A program made the translations under genes and the position numbers. The notes under the pieces were generated by a model. The model was not told where the DNA came from, searched no databases, and was given only the letters and a program-made list of their open reading frames with translations. Positions 16,289 through 27,415 of a DNA stretch of 64,000 bases are shown piece after piece; the first letter of the stretch is position 1; every line of letters begins with the position of its first letter. Origin of the DNA: Loktanella salsilacus (lineage in GTDB: Bacteria; Pseudomonadota; Alphaproteobacteria; Rhodobacterales; Rhodobacteraceae); NCBI RefSeq assembly GCF_900114485.1, contig NZ_FOTF01000001.1, positions 62,001 to 126,000 of the forward strand, written 5' to 3'.

Positions 16289-19166
16289 ATTCCGCAGCGA
16301 CCCGCTTGGGCTGCAGCATCGGCTTTAGATATCGCCCTGTGTGGCTCTCTTCGACTTCGGCGACCTCTTCCGGTGTGCCCTCGGCCACGATCCGCCCACC
16401 GCCATCGCCGCCCTCGGGGCCGATATCGATCAGGTGGTCCGCCGTCTTAATGACATCAAGGTTATGCTCGATCACGATGACCGAGTTGCCCTGATCCACC
16501 AGCTCGTGCAGCACTTCCAGCAGTTTGCGCACGTCTTCGAAATGCAGACCGGTCGTCGGCTCATCAAGGATGTAAAGCGTGCGGCCCGTGGACTGACGCG
16601 CCAACTCCTTGCTCAGCTTGACGCGCTGCGCCTCGCCGCCGGACAGGGTCGTCGCCTGCTGGCCGACCTTGATATAGCCCAGACCAACCCGCACCAGCGC
16701 GTCCATCTTCGTCCGGATAGACGGCACCGCCTGAAAGAACTCCTGCGCGTCTTCCACAGTCATATCAAGGACATCGGCGATGCTCTTACCCTTGAATTTG
16801 ACCTCAAGGGTCTCTCGGTTATAACGCTGACCCTTGCAGGTTTCGCAGGTGACATAGACGTCGGGCAGAAAGTGCATTTCGATCTTGATAACGCCGTCGC
16901 CCTGACAGGCCTCGCAGCGCCCACCCTTGACGTTGAACGAAAAACGCCCCGGTTTATAGCCGCGTGTCTTCGCCTCTGGCAGGCCCGCGAACCAGTCGCG
17001 GATCGGGGTAAAGGCACCGGTATAGGTCGCGGGGTTCGACCGCGGCGTGCGGCCAATGGCACGCTGGTCAATGTCAATGACCTTGTCCAGATGCTCGAAC
17101 CCTTTGATCGTCTCGCAGGGTGCGGGCGCTTGCCGCGCACCGTTCAGCTTCATCGCGGCGTTCTTGAACAGCGTCTCGATCGTCAGCGTGGACTTGCCGC
17201 CGCCCGATACGCCGGTCACGCAGACGAATTTGCCCAGCGGAAAATCGGCGGTAACGTCGTGCAGGTTGTTGCCGGTGGCTTTTACCACCGTCAGCTTCTT
17301 ACCGTTCCCCTTGCGCCGCACGGCGGGCACCGCGATTTCGCGTTTGCCCGTCAGATACATCCCGGTGATCGAGTTTTCATTGGCCATAATCTCGGCCGGT
17401 GTCCCCTCGGCCACGACATTGCCGCCATGCACCCCGGCCCCCGGCCCGATGTCAAAGACGTAATCCGCCTCGCGGATCGCCTCTTCGTCGTGTTCGACGA
17501 CGATCACCGTATTGCCCTGATCACGCAGGTTTTTCAGCGTCGTCAGCAGGCGGTCATTGTCGCGCTGGTGCAGACCGATGCTAGGTTCGTCCAACACATA
17601 CAGCACACCTTGCAAGCCCGATCCGATCTGGCTGGCGAGCCTGATCCGCTGGCTTTCGCCCCCCGACAACGTGCCCGCATTCCGCGCCATCGTCAGGTAA
17701 TTCAGGCCGACATTGTTCAGGAAACCTAGCCGTTCGCGGATTTCCTTCAGGATCGCATTGGCGATCTCGTTCTTCTGCTTGCTCAGCTGGTCCGGCACCG
17801 CAAGGCACCAGTCATAGGCTTCGGCAATCGACATCTGCACAACATGGCCGACGTGCAAGCCGCCGATCTTGATCGCCAACGCCTCTTCGCGCAGACGGAA
17901 CCCGTGGCAAGTGCCGCAAGGGCGGTTGTTCTGAAATCCCTCGAATTCCTCGCGAATCCAATTGCTGTCCGTCTCGCGGTAGCGGCGTTCCATATTGGGA
18001 ATGACACCCTCGAACGGACGCGACACCTGATAGACCCGCCCGCCTTCATCATAACGGAATTTGATCTCTTCTTTGCCAGACCCGCGCAGAAACACCTCTT
18101 GGTGCTTGGGATCAAGATCCTTCCACCGCGCGTTTTTGTTAAAGCCGTAGTGCTTTGCAATCGCCTCGATCGTCTGCAGGAAATAGGGACTCTTGCCCTT
18201 GCGCCAAGGTGCCAGCGCACCATCAGCGATCTTCAGCGTCACATCCGGCACGACCAATTGCTCGTCAAAGAACAGCTCGACCCCAAGGCCATCACAGGCC
18301 GGGCAAGCGCCCACGGGCGCGTTGAACGAAAACAGTCGCGGCTCGATTTCGGGAATGGTAAATCCAGACACCGGACAGGCGAAATTCTCGGAGAAGGTCA
18401 CGCGCTCTGGCTCGACCACTGGCGCGCCCTCCTCCCCCGCAGGGGCGGCAATTTCCAGCACGGTGATGCCGTCTGCAAGGTCAAGCGCGGTGCGGAAGCT
18501 GTCCGCCAACCGCGTCTCTAGCCCCTCGCGCACCACGATACGGTCGACCACGACGTCGATGTCATGGCGGAATTTCTTATCCAGCGTTGGCGGCTCGTCC
18601 AGTTCATAAAATTGGCCGTCCACCTTGACCCGCTGAAAACCCTGCTTACGCAGATCCAGGAATTCCTTGCGATACTCGCCTTTGCGGTCGCGAATGATCG
18701 GGGCCAACATATAACCGCGCGTGCCCTCTGGCATCGCCATGACGCGGTCGACCATATCCTGCACCTGCTGCGCCTCAATCGGCAGGCCCGTGGCCGGCGA
18801 ATACGGCGTGCCAGCGCGCGCGAACAGCAGACGCAAATAGTCGTAAATTTCGGTGATCGTGCCAACGGTAGAGCGCGGGTTCTTTGACGTCGTCTTTTGC
18901 TCAATCGAAATCGCAGGCGACAGGCCACTGATGTGATCCACATCAGGCTTTTCCATCATATCAAGGAACTGCCGCGCATAGGCCGACAGCGACTCCACAT
19001 AGCGCCGCTGCCCTTCGGCATAGATGGTGTCAAACGCGAGCGAGGATTTGCCCGACCCCGACAGACCGGTGATCACCACCAGCTTGTCGCGCGGAATATC
19101 CACGTCGATGTTCTTCAGGTTATGTTCGCGCGCGCCGCGCACTTCGATGTTCTTCAGCTCGGCCAT
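16287..19166 (-). CDS. uvrA: Excinuclease ABC subunit A
   Basis: UvrA finds bulky DNA lesions and loads UvrB. The 959-residue protein has two ABC modules: Walker [10 protein letters not shown] near residue 32 and GVSGGGKST in the second half, with signature motifs LSGGESQR and LSGGEAQR. The C-terminal zinc finger is complete (CEAC and CETC). In the first zinc module the usual CxxC is CPVS, followed by CPAC, so one ligand Cys is replaced by Ser; from memory this form also occurs in other alphaproteobacteria. I start at [11 protein letters not shown] (19166) with GGGGG upstream. A GTTC-N7-GTTC box lies 66 bases before the start, so SOS induction is likely. Confidence 0.97.
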   Translation of the reverse strand: MAELKNIEVRGAREHNLKNIDVDIPRDKLVVITGLSGSGKSSLAFDTIYAEGQRRYVESLSAYARQFLDMMEKPDVDHISGLSPAISIEQKTTSKNPRSTVGTITEIYDYLRLLFARAGTPYSPATGLPIEAQQVQDMVDRVMAMPEGTRGYMLAPIIRDRKGEYRKEFLDLRKQGFQRVKVDGQFYELDEPPTLDKKFRHDIDVVVDRIVVREGLETRLADSFRTALDLADGITVLEIAAPAGEEGAPVVEPERVTFSENFACPVSGFTIPEIEPRLFSFNAPVGACPACDGLGVELFFDEQLVVPDVTLKIADGALAPWRKGKSPYFLQTIEAIAKHYGFNKNARWKDLDPKHQEVFLRGSGKEEIKFRYDEGGRVYQVSRPFEGVIPNMERRYRETDSNWIREEFEGFQNNRPCGTCHGFRLREEALAIKIGGLHVGHVVQMSIAEAYDWCLAVPDQLSKQKNEIANAILKEIRERLGFLNNVGLNYLTMARNAGTLSGGESQRIRLASQIGSGLQGVLYVLDEPSIGLHQRDNDRLLTTLKNLRDQGNTVIVVEHDEEAIREADYVFDIGPGAGVHGGNVVAEGTPAEIMANENSITGMYLTGKREIAVPAVRRKGNGKKLTVVKATGNNLHDVTADFPLGKFVCVTGVSGGGKSTLTIETLFKNAAMKLNGARQAPAPCETIKGFEHLDKVIDIDQRAIGRTPRSNPATYTGAFTPIRDWFAGLPEAKTRGYKPGRFSFNVKGGRCEACQGDGVIKIEMHFLPDVYVTCETCKGQRYNRETLEVKFKGKSIADVLDMTVEDAQEFFQAVPSIRTKMDALVRVGLGYIKVGQQATTLSGGEAQRVKLSKELARQSTGRTLYILDEPTTGLHFEDVRKLLEVLHELVDQGNSVIVIEHNLDVIKTADHLIDIGPEGGDGGGRIVAEGTPEEVAEVEESHTGRYLKPMLQPKRVAAE

Positions 19167-19231
19167 TTTGCCCCCAAGGCGGTGTCCCCCATCAGATAGC
19201 AAGCCAAAACCCAATTGCCAGCCCCAAAAAT

Positions 19232-19246
19232 GAACAAACGATGAAC
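19232..19246 (-). promoter_or_regulatory. LexA (SOS) box of uvrA
   Basis: On the - strand the sequence is GTTC-ATCGTTT-GTTC, the direct-repeat GTTC-N7-GTTC site bound by LexA in Rhodobacter-type alphaproteobacteria. It is 66 bases upstream of the uvrA start, where the promoter is expected. Confidence 0.85.
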
Positions 19247-19273
19247 ATACCCCATTTCGGTCCCGTTCCCCTT

Positions 19274-19331
19274 TCATCTTGCCCAAAATACTCCGGGGGG
19301 CCGCGCCAGCGGCGGGGGCAGCGCCCCCTCC
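19274..19331 (+). repeat. Dispersed intergenic repeat, copy D
   Basis: TCATCTTGCCCAAAATACTCC followed by G-runs and a GGGGGCAGCGCCCCC hairpin lies between uvrA and lpdA. Confidence 0.7.
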
Positions 19332-19372
19332 ACCGCGCAATAAAAAGGACCGCCCGCTTGCGCAGACAGTCC

Positions 19373-19436
19373 TCCTTCTTCTCGTCCCAAATATTCCGGG
19401 GGAAGGCCGCAGGCCGGGGGCAGCGCCCCCAGCACC
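19373..19436 (+). repeat. Dispersed intergenic repeat, copy E
   Basis: TCCTTCTTCTCGTCCCAAAT is followed by ATTCCGGGGG and again by GGGGGCAGCGCCCCC, 40 bases after copy D. The tandem pair D-E fills most of the 285-base gap between the lpdA stop and the uvrA start. Confidence 0.7.
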
Positions 19437-19451
19437 CTCGCCCTAAAACGC

Positions 19452-20852
19452 TTACATGTGGATCACACGCCCGTAAGCATCCAGCACGCTTTCGTGCATC
19501 ATTTCGGACAGCGTTGGATGCGGGAAGACCGTGTTCATCAGGTCTTCTTCGGTCGTCTCTAGCTGGCGGCCGATCACATAGCCTTGGATCAGCTCGGTGA
19601 CTTCCGCGCCGACCATGTGGGCCCCCAGCAGCTCGCCGGTTTTTGCGTCGAACACCGTCTTGATCATGCCCTCAGGCTCGCCCAAGGCGATCGCTTTGCC
19701 GTTGCCGATGAAGGGGAATTTCCCGACTTTGACGTCAAAACCCAGCTCCTTTGCTTTCGCTTCGGTGTATCCGACGGACGCGACCTGCGGATAGCAATAG
19801 GTGCAGCCAGCGATGCTTTCGGGCTTCACCGCATGCGGGTGGCCGCCCGCGATCAGCTCTGCGACCATGACGCCTTCGTGGGACGCTTTATGCGCCAGCC
19901 AAGGCGCGCCGGCGATGTCGCCGATGGCATAAAGCCCCTCGACCCCGGTCCGGCAGTATTCATCGGTCACGACATGGGTGCGGTCGATCTTGACGCCCAG
20001 TTCTTCCAGACCAAGGTTTTCGACGTTGCCGACGATACCCACGGCAGAAATCACGGTATCAAAGACCTTCTTTTCGATCTTGCCGCCAACTTCGATATGC
20101 GCCGTGACCTTGCCCGCCTTAGGGTCGCGGTCCAGCTGCTTAACGATGGCCTTTTCCATGATCGTCATGCCCTGCTTGACGAACTGCTTCTTGGCAAAGG
20201 CAGAAATCTCGGCGTCCTCGACGGGCAGGATGCGGTCCATAACTTCGACGACGGTCGTATTCGACCCCATCGTGTTAAAGAAGCTGGCAAATTCGATGCC
20301 AATCGCGCCCGATCCGATGACCAGCAGATCCTTTGGCATCCGCTTGGCCTGCAGCGCATCGCGGTAGGCCCAGACCAGATCGCCGTCGGCCTCTAGTCCC
20401 GGCAGGTTGCGCGCGCGGGCACCGGTGGCAAGAACGATGTTCTTCGCAGTCAGCTCTTCGCTGCCCTTCTCGGTCTTGACCGAAACCTTGCCCTTGGCGG
20501 TGATTTTGGCCTCGCCCATCACGACAGAGATTTTGTTTTTCTTCATCAGGTGGCCGATGCCGCCCGACAACTGGCCTGCGACTTTACGCGACCGCGCGAC
20601 GACGGCGGTCAGGTCAAAGTCCGGCTTTTCCACCGACAGGCCAAATTCCTTGGCGCGGTGCATCAGGTGGAACACCTCGGACGAGCGCAGCAGCGCCTTT
20701 GTCGGGATGCAGCCCCAGTTCAGGCAGATGCCGCCCAGATTTTCACGTTCAACGATCACAACCTTCTGGCCCAGTTGCGCTGCACGAATAGCTGCAACAT
20801 AGCCGCCGGGGCCGGCACCAATCACGATCACATCAAAGTTTTGGGCGGCCAT
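19452..20852 (-). CDS. lpdA: Dihydrolipoyl dehydrogenase
   Basis: This FAD enzyme reoxidises the lipoyl groups of 2-oxoacid dehydrogenase complexes or the glycine cleavage system. The 466-residue protein has the FAD motif GAGPGGY (residues 12-18), the redox disulfide GGICLNWGC (Cys43/Cys48), the NAD motif IGSGAIG and the C-terminal His445/Glu450 catalytic pair in HPTLSEMMHE. The start has AGGAGA upstream. No 2-oxoacid dehydrogenase subunits are adjacent, so it may serve several complexes. A near-consensus promoter precedes it, so it is expressed separately from the DUF924 gene upstream. Confidence 0.96.
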   Translation of the reverse strand: MAAQNFDVIVIGAGPGGYVAAIRAAQLGQKVVIVERENLGGICLNWGCIPTKALLRSSEVFHLMHRAKEFGLSVEKPDFDLTAVVARSRKVAGQLSGGIGHLMKKNKISVVMGEAKITAKGKVSVKTEKGSEELTAKNIVLATGARARNLPGLEADGDLVWAYRDALQAKRMPKDLLVIGSGAIGIEFASFFNTMGSNTTVVEVMDRILPVEDAEISAFAKKQFVKQGMTIMEKAIVKQLDRDPKAGKVTAHIEVGGKIEKKVFDTVISAVGIVGNVENLGLEELGVKIDRTHVVTDEYCRTGVEGLYAIGDIAGAPWLAHKASHEGVMVAELIAGGHPHAVKPESIAGCTYCYPQVASVGYTEAKAKELGFDVKVGKFPFIGNGKAIALGEPEGMIKTVFDAKTGELLGAHMVGAEVTELIQGYVIGRQLETTEEDLMNTVFPHPTLSEMMHESVLDAYGRVIHM

Positions 20853-20898
20853 GCGGTCTCTCCTGCGGGTCCGTTGAAAACTGGTTTAATACTGAACT

Positions 20899-20927
20899 AT
20901 TATAAGCCGAATGGCCAGAGGTCGCAA
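20899..20927 (-). promoter_or_regulatory. Sigma-70-type promoter of lpdA
   Basis: On the - strand TTGCGA, 17 bases, TATAAT form a -35/-10 pair with a perfect -10. It ends 47 bases before the lpdA ATG and abuts the DUF924 stop codon (20928). Confidence 0.7.
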
Positions 20928-21509
20928 TCAGGCGTCTGCGGCCTGCAACTGGCGCAGCGCCGCGCCATAACCGCCACCCGATAAAAACTGCGCCTCTGCC
21001 GCTGTGGTCGCGCGGTCCAGCGCGTCATTACGATAGGGGAAACGGCCAAAGTCGCGAATAATCGCGCGGTGCGCGCGGGCGTGCGTCAGATTACTGCCGC
21101 CCGCATCCGGCATCCGGGTGTGGAACAGGCGCACGGCGCAGTCCTGATCGGTCAGGTTTTCCGAATGCATCAGCGGCAGGTAAAAGAATTGCCGCGCGGG
21201 CGCATCGATTTGCATATCCCAATCGCGATCAATTGCCATCTTGGCCGCCGCCCGCGCCACCGCGTCGGTGGCAAAGGCGTCGCCTTGACCCCGGAACATA
21301 TTGCGCGGGAACTGATCGGTCAGAATGATATAGGCCAGCGTCTCGCTTGGGCAGGTCAGCCAAAGGCCAAGGTGGCCATCCGCCGCGCGATTCCATGTCG
21401 CCAAAAACTGGTCACGGATGCGCGCATCCAGCGCATCATCCTGCCGATACCAGTCGGCAGGGCCACATTCATCTAGCCAAAAGGCCAACACATCCTGAGC
21501 GGTTTTCAC
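20928..21509 (-). CDS. DUF924 family protein
   Basis: The 193-residue cytoplasmic, all-helical protein matches the DUF924 family: VLAFWLDECGPADWYRQDDALD at the N-terminus, FLATWNRAADG, LTDQFPRNMFRG (near residues 63-74) and YLPLMHSENLTDQ. The fold is tetratricopeptide-like; the function is unknown. It lies upstream of lpdA on the same strand but has no visible link, because lpdA carries its own promoter. Length is typical of the family (180-200). Confidence 0.88.
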   Translation of the reverse strand: MKTAQDVLAFWLDECGPADWYRQDDALDARIRDQFLATWNRAADGHLGLWLTCPSETLAYIILTDQFPRNMFRGQGDAFATDAVARAAAKMAIDRDWDMQIDAPARQFFYLPLMHSENLTDQDCAVRLFHTRMPDAGGSNLTHARAHRAIIRDFGRFPYRNDALDRATTAAEAQFLSGGGYGAALRQLQAADA

Positions 21510-21575
21510 AATATGGCCCTTTTTGTCTGGCGCGATTAGCCTCAGACAAACAGACGGTTGACCCTAAGACAAGTG

Positions 21576-22853
21576 TTATTCCGCAGGTTCGGCCAGTGCG
21601 GCCTCTCCTGTTTCTTCGGCGTCCAAATAGACCTCTTGCGCCATCTCGGCCAAGATCGGCGAGGTGGTCATGGGGAAGTTGGCATAGGTGGTCACATTAT
21701 CATTGCCGATATCGGCGCGGCTGCGGCGGGTCATCCGAAATATACCGTACATCCCGACGGCAAACATCAGCACGCCAAGGAACACCCAATATCCGCGCGG
21801 CCCCATAGTATCGAGCATATAGCCCAGCGTCAGCGGACCCATGATCGCACCGACACCGTTAATGAACAGCAAACCACCGGATGCCGCGGCCATATCCTCT
21901 TTTTCCAAGTAGTCGTTGGTATAGGCGATCAGCAGCGCATACAGCGGGTTCGACGTGCCGCCGACAAGTGCGCCGGATACCACGGCGAGCGTATAGGACG
22001 CTGGCCAGAACGCACCGGCCAGGCACCCGACCCCGCCAATCAGCGCCACCGCGATGATCAAGATGCGGCGGTCAAGGCGGTCTGACATCCAGCCAATCGG
22101 ATACTGCGCCACAAGCGCCGCCAGATAGATGGCCGACACGAACAAAGAAATCTCTCCGACGCTGAAACCTGCCCGCGCACCGTAAACCGCCGACATGCCG
22201 AACTGCGCCGAAAACACGCCGCCCAGCAGGAACATACCGACCGCTGCCAAAGGCGAGGTGCGGATCAACTGCACGACTTTCATCGGCTTGGTGCGGCCAA
22301 AGGCGGGCGTTGGTTTGATCGACAAAAGGATGGGCGCAAAGGCCATCGACACCAGCACAGAGGGCACGATGAACAGCACAAAGCCTGATACATCGCCGCG
22401 CGTGATGATGAATTGGGCCGTCACGATGCCCGCCATCTGCACGATCATATAAAGCGATAGCGCTTGGCCGCGGGTCTCATTGCTGGACGCATCGTTCAGC
22501 CAGCTTTCGGCAGTCACGTAAACGCCGCAGAAACAAAAGCCAATGACAACGCGGCCCAGCGTCCAAGCGATCGGATCGGCCAGCACCGGATACATGATCA
22601 GCACTGCGGAAATCGTGGACCCCAGCGCGGCAAAGACCCGCACGTGACCGACGCGGCGGATCATTTCGGGTGCCATTTTGGACGCGAAAAGAAAGCCGAC
22701 GAAATAGCCCGACATGACGATCGACAGTTGCAGGGTGCTAAAGCCCTCAATCTCTCCGCGCAGGCCAAGAAGGGTACCTTGCAGGCCGTTGCCGATCATC
22801 AGCATGAACATGCCAAGGAAAAGCGCCCAAGAGCTGCCAAGAACTTGTATCAT
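21576..22853 (-). CDS. MFS transporter, YcaD-like
   Basis: The 425-residue inner-membrane protein has twelve predicted helices. The family-like blocks SGYFVGFLFASKMAPEMIRR (residues 48-67) and CGVYVTAESWLND resemble the YcaD group of major facilitator proteins. The C-terminal 40 residues are hydrophilic and acidic, probably cytoplasmic. The substrate is unknown. It lies between queA and the DUF924 gene, separated by the queA terminator. Confidence 0.85.
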   Translation of the reverse strand: MIQVLGSSWALFLGMFMLMIGNGLQGTLLGLRGEIEGFSTLQLSIVMSGYFVGFLFASKMAPEMIRRVGHVRVFAALGSTISAVLIMYPVLADPIAWTLGRVVIGFCFCGVYVTAESWLNDASSNETRGQALSLYMIVQMAGIVTAQFIITRGDVSGFVLFIVPSVLVSMAFAPILLSIKPTPAFGRTKPMKVVQLIRTSPLAAVGMFLLGGVFSAQFGMSAVYGARAGFSVGEISLFVSAIYLAALVAQYPIGWMSDRLDRRILIIAVALIGGVGCLAGAFWPASYTLAVVSGALVGGTSNPLYALLIAYTNDYLEKEDMAAASGGLLFINGVGAIMGPLTLGYMLDTMGPRGYWVFLGVLMFAVGMYGIFRMTRRSRADIGNDNVTTYANFPMTTSPILAEMAQEVYLDAEETGEAALAEPAE

Positions 22854-22919
22854 CGCGGGTGCCTTTCGGGCCAGATCTAGTCGCCGTCTATCGGTCCACT
22901 TGGGCCGATGTCAGGACTG

Positions 22920-22939
22920 AAAACGACACCTTGTGTCGC
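22920..22939 (-). terminator. Weak intrinsic terminator after queA
   Basis: On the - strand CGACAC-AAG-GTGTCG is followed by TTTT, seven bases after the queA stop. The stem is only 6 bp. Confidence 0.45.
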
Positions 22940-22945
22940 TATTGT

Positions 22946-24004
22946 TCAAGCGTCGCCCTGTGGCAGCAAAAGCGAAGCATCACCATAGGAAAAGAAGCGG
23001 TATCGGCTGGATATCGCGTGTTTGTAAACATCACGTATCCGCGACTGCCCCATCAGTGCGCTCACCAACATCATCAGCGTCGATTTGGGCAGGTGAAAGT
23101 TGGTCATCAGCGCATCAGCGGCGCGGAATTTGAAACCGGGCGTGATAAAGATATCCGTCGGCCCCTCCCACGCCTGAACGCCATCATCGGTTGCGGCGGT
23201 TTCGATCAGACGTAGGGCGGTGGTGCCAACGGGAATGATGCGCCCACCTGCGGCGCGTGTTGCGTTGATCTGGTCAGCGGCGGCCTGCGTCACCTGCCCC
23301 CATTCGCTGTGCATCTTATGCTCGCTGACGTCATCCACCTTGACCGGCAGGAACGTGCCTGCGCCGACATGCAGCGTCACATGGGTAAACTGCACACCCT
23401 TTGCGGCCAGTTGGTCCAGCAATGCGGCATCGAAATGCAGTGATGCGGTGGGGGCTGCGACAGCGCCGGTATGGCGGGCCCAAGCGGTTTGGTAGTCTTC
23501 CTTATCTGCCGCATCCGCCGGGCGCAGCGCCGCGATATAAGGGGGCAGCGGCATCGCGCCGACCTGCAGCAGGGCTGCATCAAAGTCGTCGCCCGTCAGG
23601 TTGAATTGCAGCTCTGCCTGCCCATCGCTGCGCCCGACCACAGTGGCGCGCAGATCATCGCCGAACACAATCTCTTCGCCGTCGCGCACCTTTTTCAGCG
23701 GCTTCAGCAGCGCCATCCAATGGGCATCCGGAGTGGGTTGCAGCAACGTCACCTCGATCCGGGCGGCGGTATCACCTGCCTCGCCGCTGCGGTGGCGCAG
23801 CCCTTCTAGGCGGGCGGGGATCACCTTGGTGTCGTTCAGGATCATCCGGTCGCCGGGACGCAGCCAGTCGCCCAGATCGGACACCACCGCATCGGTGATG
23901 CTGTCCGGGGTCGCCACCAACAGCCGGGCCGACGTGCGCGGCCGTGCGGGGCGGGTTGCGATCAGGCCTTCCGGCAGGTCGAAATCAAAATCGGACAGTT
24001 TCAT
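22946..24004 (-). CDS. queA: S-adenosylmethionine:tRNA ribosyltransferase-isomerase
   Basis: QueA adds the cyclopentene ring precursor from S-adenosylmethionine to preQ1 at the wobble base of GUN-anticodon tRNAs. The 352-residue protein starts [19 protein letters not shown], the family N-terminus, and has [12 protein letters not shown] and the C-terminal [17 protein letters not shown]. It overlaps the YhdP-like gene by ATGA. The window also carries tgt (55.3 kb), the enzyme that inserts preQ1, and two tRNA-Asp(GUC) genes, whose products are queuosine substrates. Confidence 0.96.
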   Translation of the reverse strand: MKLSDFDFDLPEGLIATRPARPRTSARLLVATPDSITDAVVSDLGDWLRPGDRMILNDTKVIPARLEGLRHRSGEAGDTAARIEVTLLQPTPDAHWMALLKPLKKVRDGEEIVFGDDLRATVVGRSDGQAELQFNLTGDDFDAALLQVGAMPLPPYIAALRPADAADKEDYQTAWARHTGAVAAPTASLHFDAALLDQLAAKGVQFTHVTLHVGAGTFLPVKVDDVSEHKMHSEWGQVTQAAADQINATRAAGGRIIPVGTTALRLIETAATDDGVQAWEGPTDIFITPGFKFRAADALMTNFHLPKSTLMMLVSALMGQSRIRDVYKHAISSRYRFFSYGDASLLLPQGDA

Positions 24005-27000
24005 GGACTTACCTCTGGCACAGGGCGGCGAAAGATTTCGCGGAACATGCCGGGGGTAAAGACCGACAACGGATTCACCCCCACTTGCGGTGCACCGGGT
24101 GTGCCGCGCACCGTAAAGTTGAACCCGATCAACCCCTCGCCCTTGCGGGTCAAAAAGCTGCCGATCCCGTTCAGCAGATAGAAGGGGGACACCACCCCCT
24201 GAAAATCCACAGCCCGACTGCCGAGCGTGTAGATTCCATCTAGCGAAATGCCAAGCCCCGGCCCCACCGCGCTTGATTGCGTCACGACGATCTGGCTGGG
24301 GGTCAGGCGGAATTGGGCGTCCACCTCGTCAAAGGCGAGGCCTTGCCCATCCAGCTGTTGCAGCAGACCCACGACGCTGATGGCGTCCAGCAATTCGGCA
24401 ATTGCGGGCGCGTCGCGCACCCGCAGTTGCCGCAGGCCCAGCGTGCCGTCGAATGTGCCCGCGTCCCCCGCAGGCACCAAGGTCAGATCCAGCGTTCCGC
24501 CAAATGCGCCGTCCAAAAACTTGCCCGCGCGCAGCACCGCGCCCGCGTCGTCCGACCGGATACGCACCGCGCTGCGCCCGCGCGATGGCGACACGCTGCC
24601 CGCGATCCCGGCTTGGCCGTTGAACAGACCGGTAAAGTCGCCGCCAAAGCCGCCCGTGGTATCGAAATTGCCGCGAAAGCTGGTCAGCTGCAGCCCTTGC
24701 GCGATGGTCAAGCTGTCCAGCCGGACGGAAATCGGCAGGCCCTGCCCCGATCCGCCGCCCGCGCCGCCACTGCTGCCGCCAAAGCTGGCGCGGCTCAGGT
24801 TCAGCGCGCCGCCCAGCACTTCGACTCCGATGCCGCGGCCTCTGCCGCGTCCGCGCAGGGTGACAGCGCCGTCGAACCAATCGCCGACGACGACACGGGA
24901 CAGGCGCGCGGCATCCAGCTGGTTGCCAGTGGTCAGGCTGACGGCACCTGTCGCCTGCAGACCGGGCGCGCGCAGCGACAACCGCTCGACCGCCGGATTG
25001 GCGCCAAGGGTGCCTTTGACCTCTAGCGTGCCGGAACTGCCGCGCGATTTGGTATAGCCGATGGCGGGCACCGACAGGCCCAGCCCAACCAGATCGGACG
25101 TCAGGGTAAAGCGCGGGGCCGCGCCCTTGGCCAGCGTCACAGCAAGCTGCCCGGTCCCAGCCCCGGTGACCGTGCGCGCAGGCAGCGCAATACCAAAGGT
25201 TTCAAGCGCTTGCGGGGTGATGTTCACGCGGCCCGTGATCTGTGTGGGGCCCCGGCTTGGGCCAAATTCCTGCGCGAATTGACCATTGAGCGGCACACCG
25301 TCCAACGTTGCTGAGCCGCGGATCTGCATCCCCGTGCGGTCCACGCTGACTGCCAGATCGCTGGCCGCCAAGGTCCGCCCTTTGACCAGCGTGCTGCTGC
25401 GCACGCGGGACAGGTTTGCTGTGGCGTCAAAAGCAATCTCGTCCGGTGCAATCTTAGGCTTCAGCGGCAAGGTCACATGGGCGTGCACCGAAGCGCGCCC
25501 ATCGGCCAGCGTGACGGGCAAGTTCGCCTTGGTCAGGTATTGGAACGGCGGTTGGTCCAAAATGGCCAGCGTGCCGGTGATGCTGCCACTTGTCGCGACA
25601 TCCAGCACCATCGGTGCCGATTTGATGCGGATATTGGGGATTTGCAGCACCGATCCCGCCACATCCAGCGCCCCGCCCTGCGGCGCGATGACTTGGCCCT
25701 TGTCCAAACGCAGCACGAAGGCGTCATCCGCCAGGGTGGCATAACCCGCGCCATCCACAATCGGCGGCTCTTGTTTCAGGAACCGGACAGAGGCGCCGTC
25801 AAAGGCAAACCCTGCGGCGAGCGTCGCCCTTTCGCCGGGGCGCATCCGCCAACCTGCAACGACGTCCGACAGATCGCCGGCCAAGATATTATTGGTGAAC
25901 CAGCGCCGCGTGCCGGGGCGAATGCCATCAGGCCACAGGCGCAGAACGTCCGCGGCGCTGAGCGCAGGGCTTTGCAGATCGACGGCAGCATTCCAGCCGT
26001 CCGGCGTGGCATTCAGCGCGCCGCTGGCGGTCAGGGTCAAGGACGGGTCGGACAGGCTGATCTGCCCCATATCCAGCCGGAACGGGTCAAGCCGCAGGCG
26101 CAGGTCAATGTCAGCCTGATCCAGCGTGATCGGCGCCGGATACAGCCCCGCGGGATTCAGCGCGATATCGGTCAGGGTAAACTGCCCCACCAGCGCATCC
26201 GGCAGGCCGCGATCAAAATCGCGGGCCAATGCCTGCCCCCGCGCCTGCAAGCTGCCCCATTCAGACGCGATGCTGACGTTACTAAATTCCAGCCGCTGCG
26301 CCTGCGGATCATAGCTAAGCGCGGCCGTGACGCCATCAAAGCGCAGCGGCGCGGTTTGCGGACCCGGTTGCAACGCGCCTGCACCGATCGTCAGTGTCGC
26401 GTTCAAAGGGCCAAGTTCGCCCTGCGCGTTCAGCCCCGTGCGCAGGCTGGCCGACATCGGCGCATCAAGCGCACCAAGGAAACGCAGCGCAGCGGATTGG
26501 CTGGCCAGATCGCGGGCCTGCGCGTCAGTTATAGTCATCGCAATCGCGGCGGCGTCACTGCCGCGCGGACTGTCCAGCCGCAGCCCAAGCCCCGACACAC
26601 CGCTATCGCCCGCAACCTGCAACTGCGCAGTCGCCGTTGTATTCTGCGCGTCGATGCCAAAGGCAAAGCTGCCGCCCGTTGCGGTCCAGGTCCGGTCTGC
26701 CCGCTCGTCCCGGTAGGTGACGTCAAGGCCGTCCAGCGTCAGGCTTTCCAACGCCGCCAGAACTGGCCGGTCACGCAGCGTGTCGATCTGGCGCACCAGC
26801 CCGACAAGGCCGTCCGCCAGCAAAGCGCCATTGCCCGCCTCCGGCAGCATAAATGTGAGCCGCATCTGGCCCTGCGCATCGCGGGTCAGGTCAATCGCCG
26901 TGCCAGACAGGGCCACGCTCTGCACCAATGCGGCGCGGTCGAACAAAAGCCCGCGCGGGCTGATTGTGGCATCAACCGTGTCGATCTGCGCCAGCGGCGT

Positions 27001-27321
27001 GCCCGCCGCATCGGCCACCTGCATTTGATACAATCGCACACGCGGATGCAGGTCCGGCCCCACGCGCAGCGTGATATCGCCAAAGTCGATGCTGCCCCCG
27101 CCAAGCATGGTGCTGGCCCGCTCTGCCACCAAATCCGTCACCCAAGACGGCGCAGTAATGTCGCGGTCGAACATCATCACCAGCGCGATCACGGCAAAGA
27201 CGACCGGCAGTACCAGAAGCAACAGCAAGGTGCGAAAGGCATGAAACCCCTTGCCCCGGCGGTCGCCGCGCTTGCGCCGCTGGGGCTGCGGTGGCTGCGG
27301 TGGCTGATCGGTCTGCGTCAT
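24001..27321 (-). CDS. YhdP/AsmA-like giant membrane-anchored protein
   Basis: The 1106-residue protein has a basic proline-rich cytoplasmic tail (residues 1-30), one membrane helix (about 32-53) and a very long periplasmic beta-rich part with AsmA-like C-terminal features ([18 protein letters not shown] near the end). YhdP and related AsmA-like proteins form hydrophobic grooves that carry phospholipids from the inner to the outer membrane. A Gly/Ser-rich linker ([14 protein letters not shown]) lies near residue 855. I choose the ATG at 27321; a GTG at 27363 would add 14 residues. It is coupled to queA by ATGA and divergent from bcp. Confidence 0.85.
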   Translation of the reverse strand: MTQTDQPPQPPQPQRRKRGDRRGKGFHAFRTLLLLLVLPVVFAVIALVMMFDRDITAPSWVTDLVAERASTMLGGGSIDFGDITLRVGPDLHPRVRLYQMQVADAAGTPLAQIDTVDATISPRGLLFDRAALVQSVALSGTAIDLTRDAQGQMRLTFMLPEAGNGALLADGLVGLVRQIDTLRDRPVLAALESLTLDGLDVTYRDERADRTWTATGGSFAFGIDAQNTTATAQLQVAGDSGVSGLGLRLDSPRGSDAAAIAMTITDAQARDLASQSAALRFLGALDAPMSASLRTGLNAQGELGPLNATLTIGAGALQPGPQTAPLRFDGVTAALSYDPQAQRLEFSNVSIASEWGSLQARGQALARDFDRGLPDALVGQFTLTDIALNPAGLYPAPITLDQADIDLRLRLDPFRLDMGQISLSDPSLTLTASGALNATPDGWNAAVDLQSPALSAADVLRLWPDGIRPGTRRWFTNNILAGDLSDVVAGWRMRPGERATLAAGFAFDGASVRFLKQEPPIVDGAGYATLADDAFVLRLDKGQVIAPQGGALDVAGSVLQIPNIRIKSAPMVLDVATSGSITGTLAILDQPPFQYLTKANLPVTLADGRASVHAHVTLPLKPKIAPDEIAFDATANLSRVRSSTLVKGRTLAASDLAVSVDRTGMQIRGSATLDGVPLNGQFAQEFGPSRGPTQITGRVNITPQALETFGIALPARTVTGAGTGQLAVTLAKGAAPRFTLTSDLVGLGLSVPAIGYTKSRGSSGTLEVKGTLGANPAVERLSLRAPGLQATGAVSLTTGNQLDAARLSRVVVGDWFDGAVTLRGRGRGRGIGVEVLGGALNLSRASFGGSSGGAGGGSGQGLPISVRLDSLTIAQGLQLTSFRGNFDTTGGFGGDFTGLFNGQAGIAGSVSPSRGRSAVRIRSDDAGAVLRAGKFLDGAFGGTLDLTLVPAGDAGTFDGTLGLRQLRVRDAPAIAELLDAISVVGLLQQLDGQGLAFDEVDAQFRLTPSQIVVTQSSAVGPGLGISLDGIYTLGSRAVDFQGVVSPFYLLNGIGSFLTRKGEGLIGFNFTVRGTPGAPQVGVNPLSVFTPGMFREIFRRPVPEVSP

Positions 27322-27415
27322 ATCCTGCCTTGGCCTGCCTTTGGCTTTATCTTTGCCCACCACAGGCTAAAACGAAACAAGTAAACGCATATCCCAAACC
27401 CGCGCGAGGAATACC

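Noticed and set aside
25477-27384. 635-codon + strand frame opposite the YhdP-like gene
   Set aside because: It is antisense to a clear membrane protein gene, is rich in Arg/Gln/His as mirrored GC-rich codons are, and matches no family.
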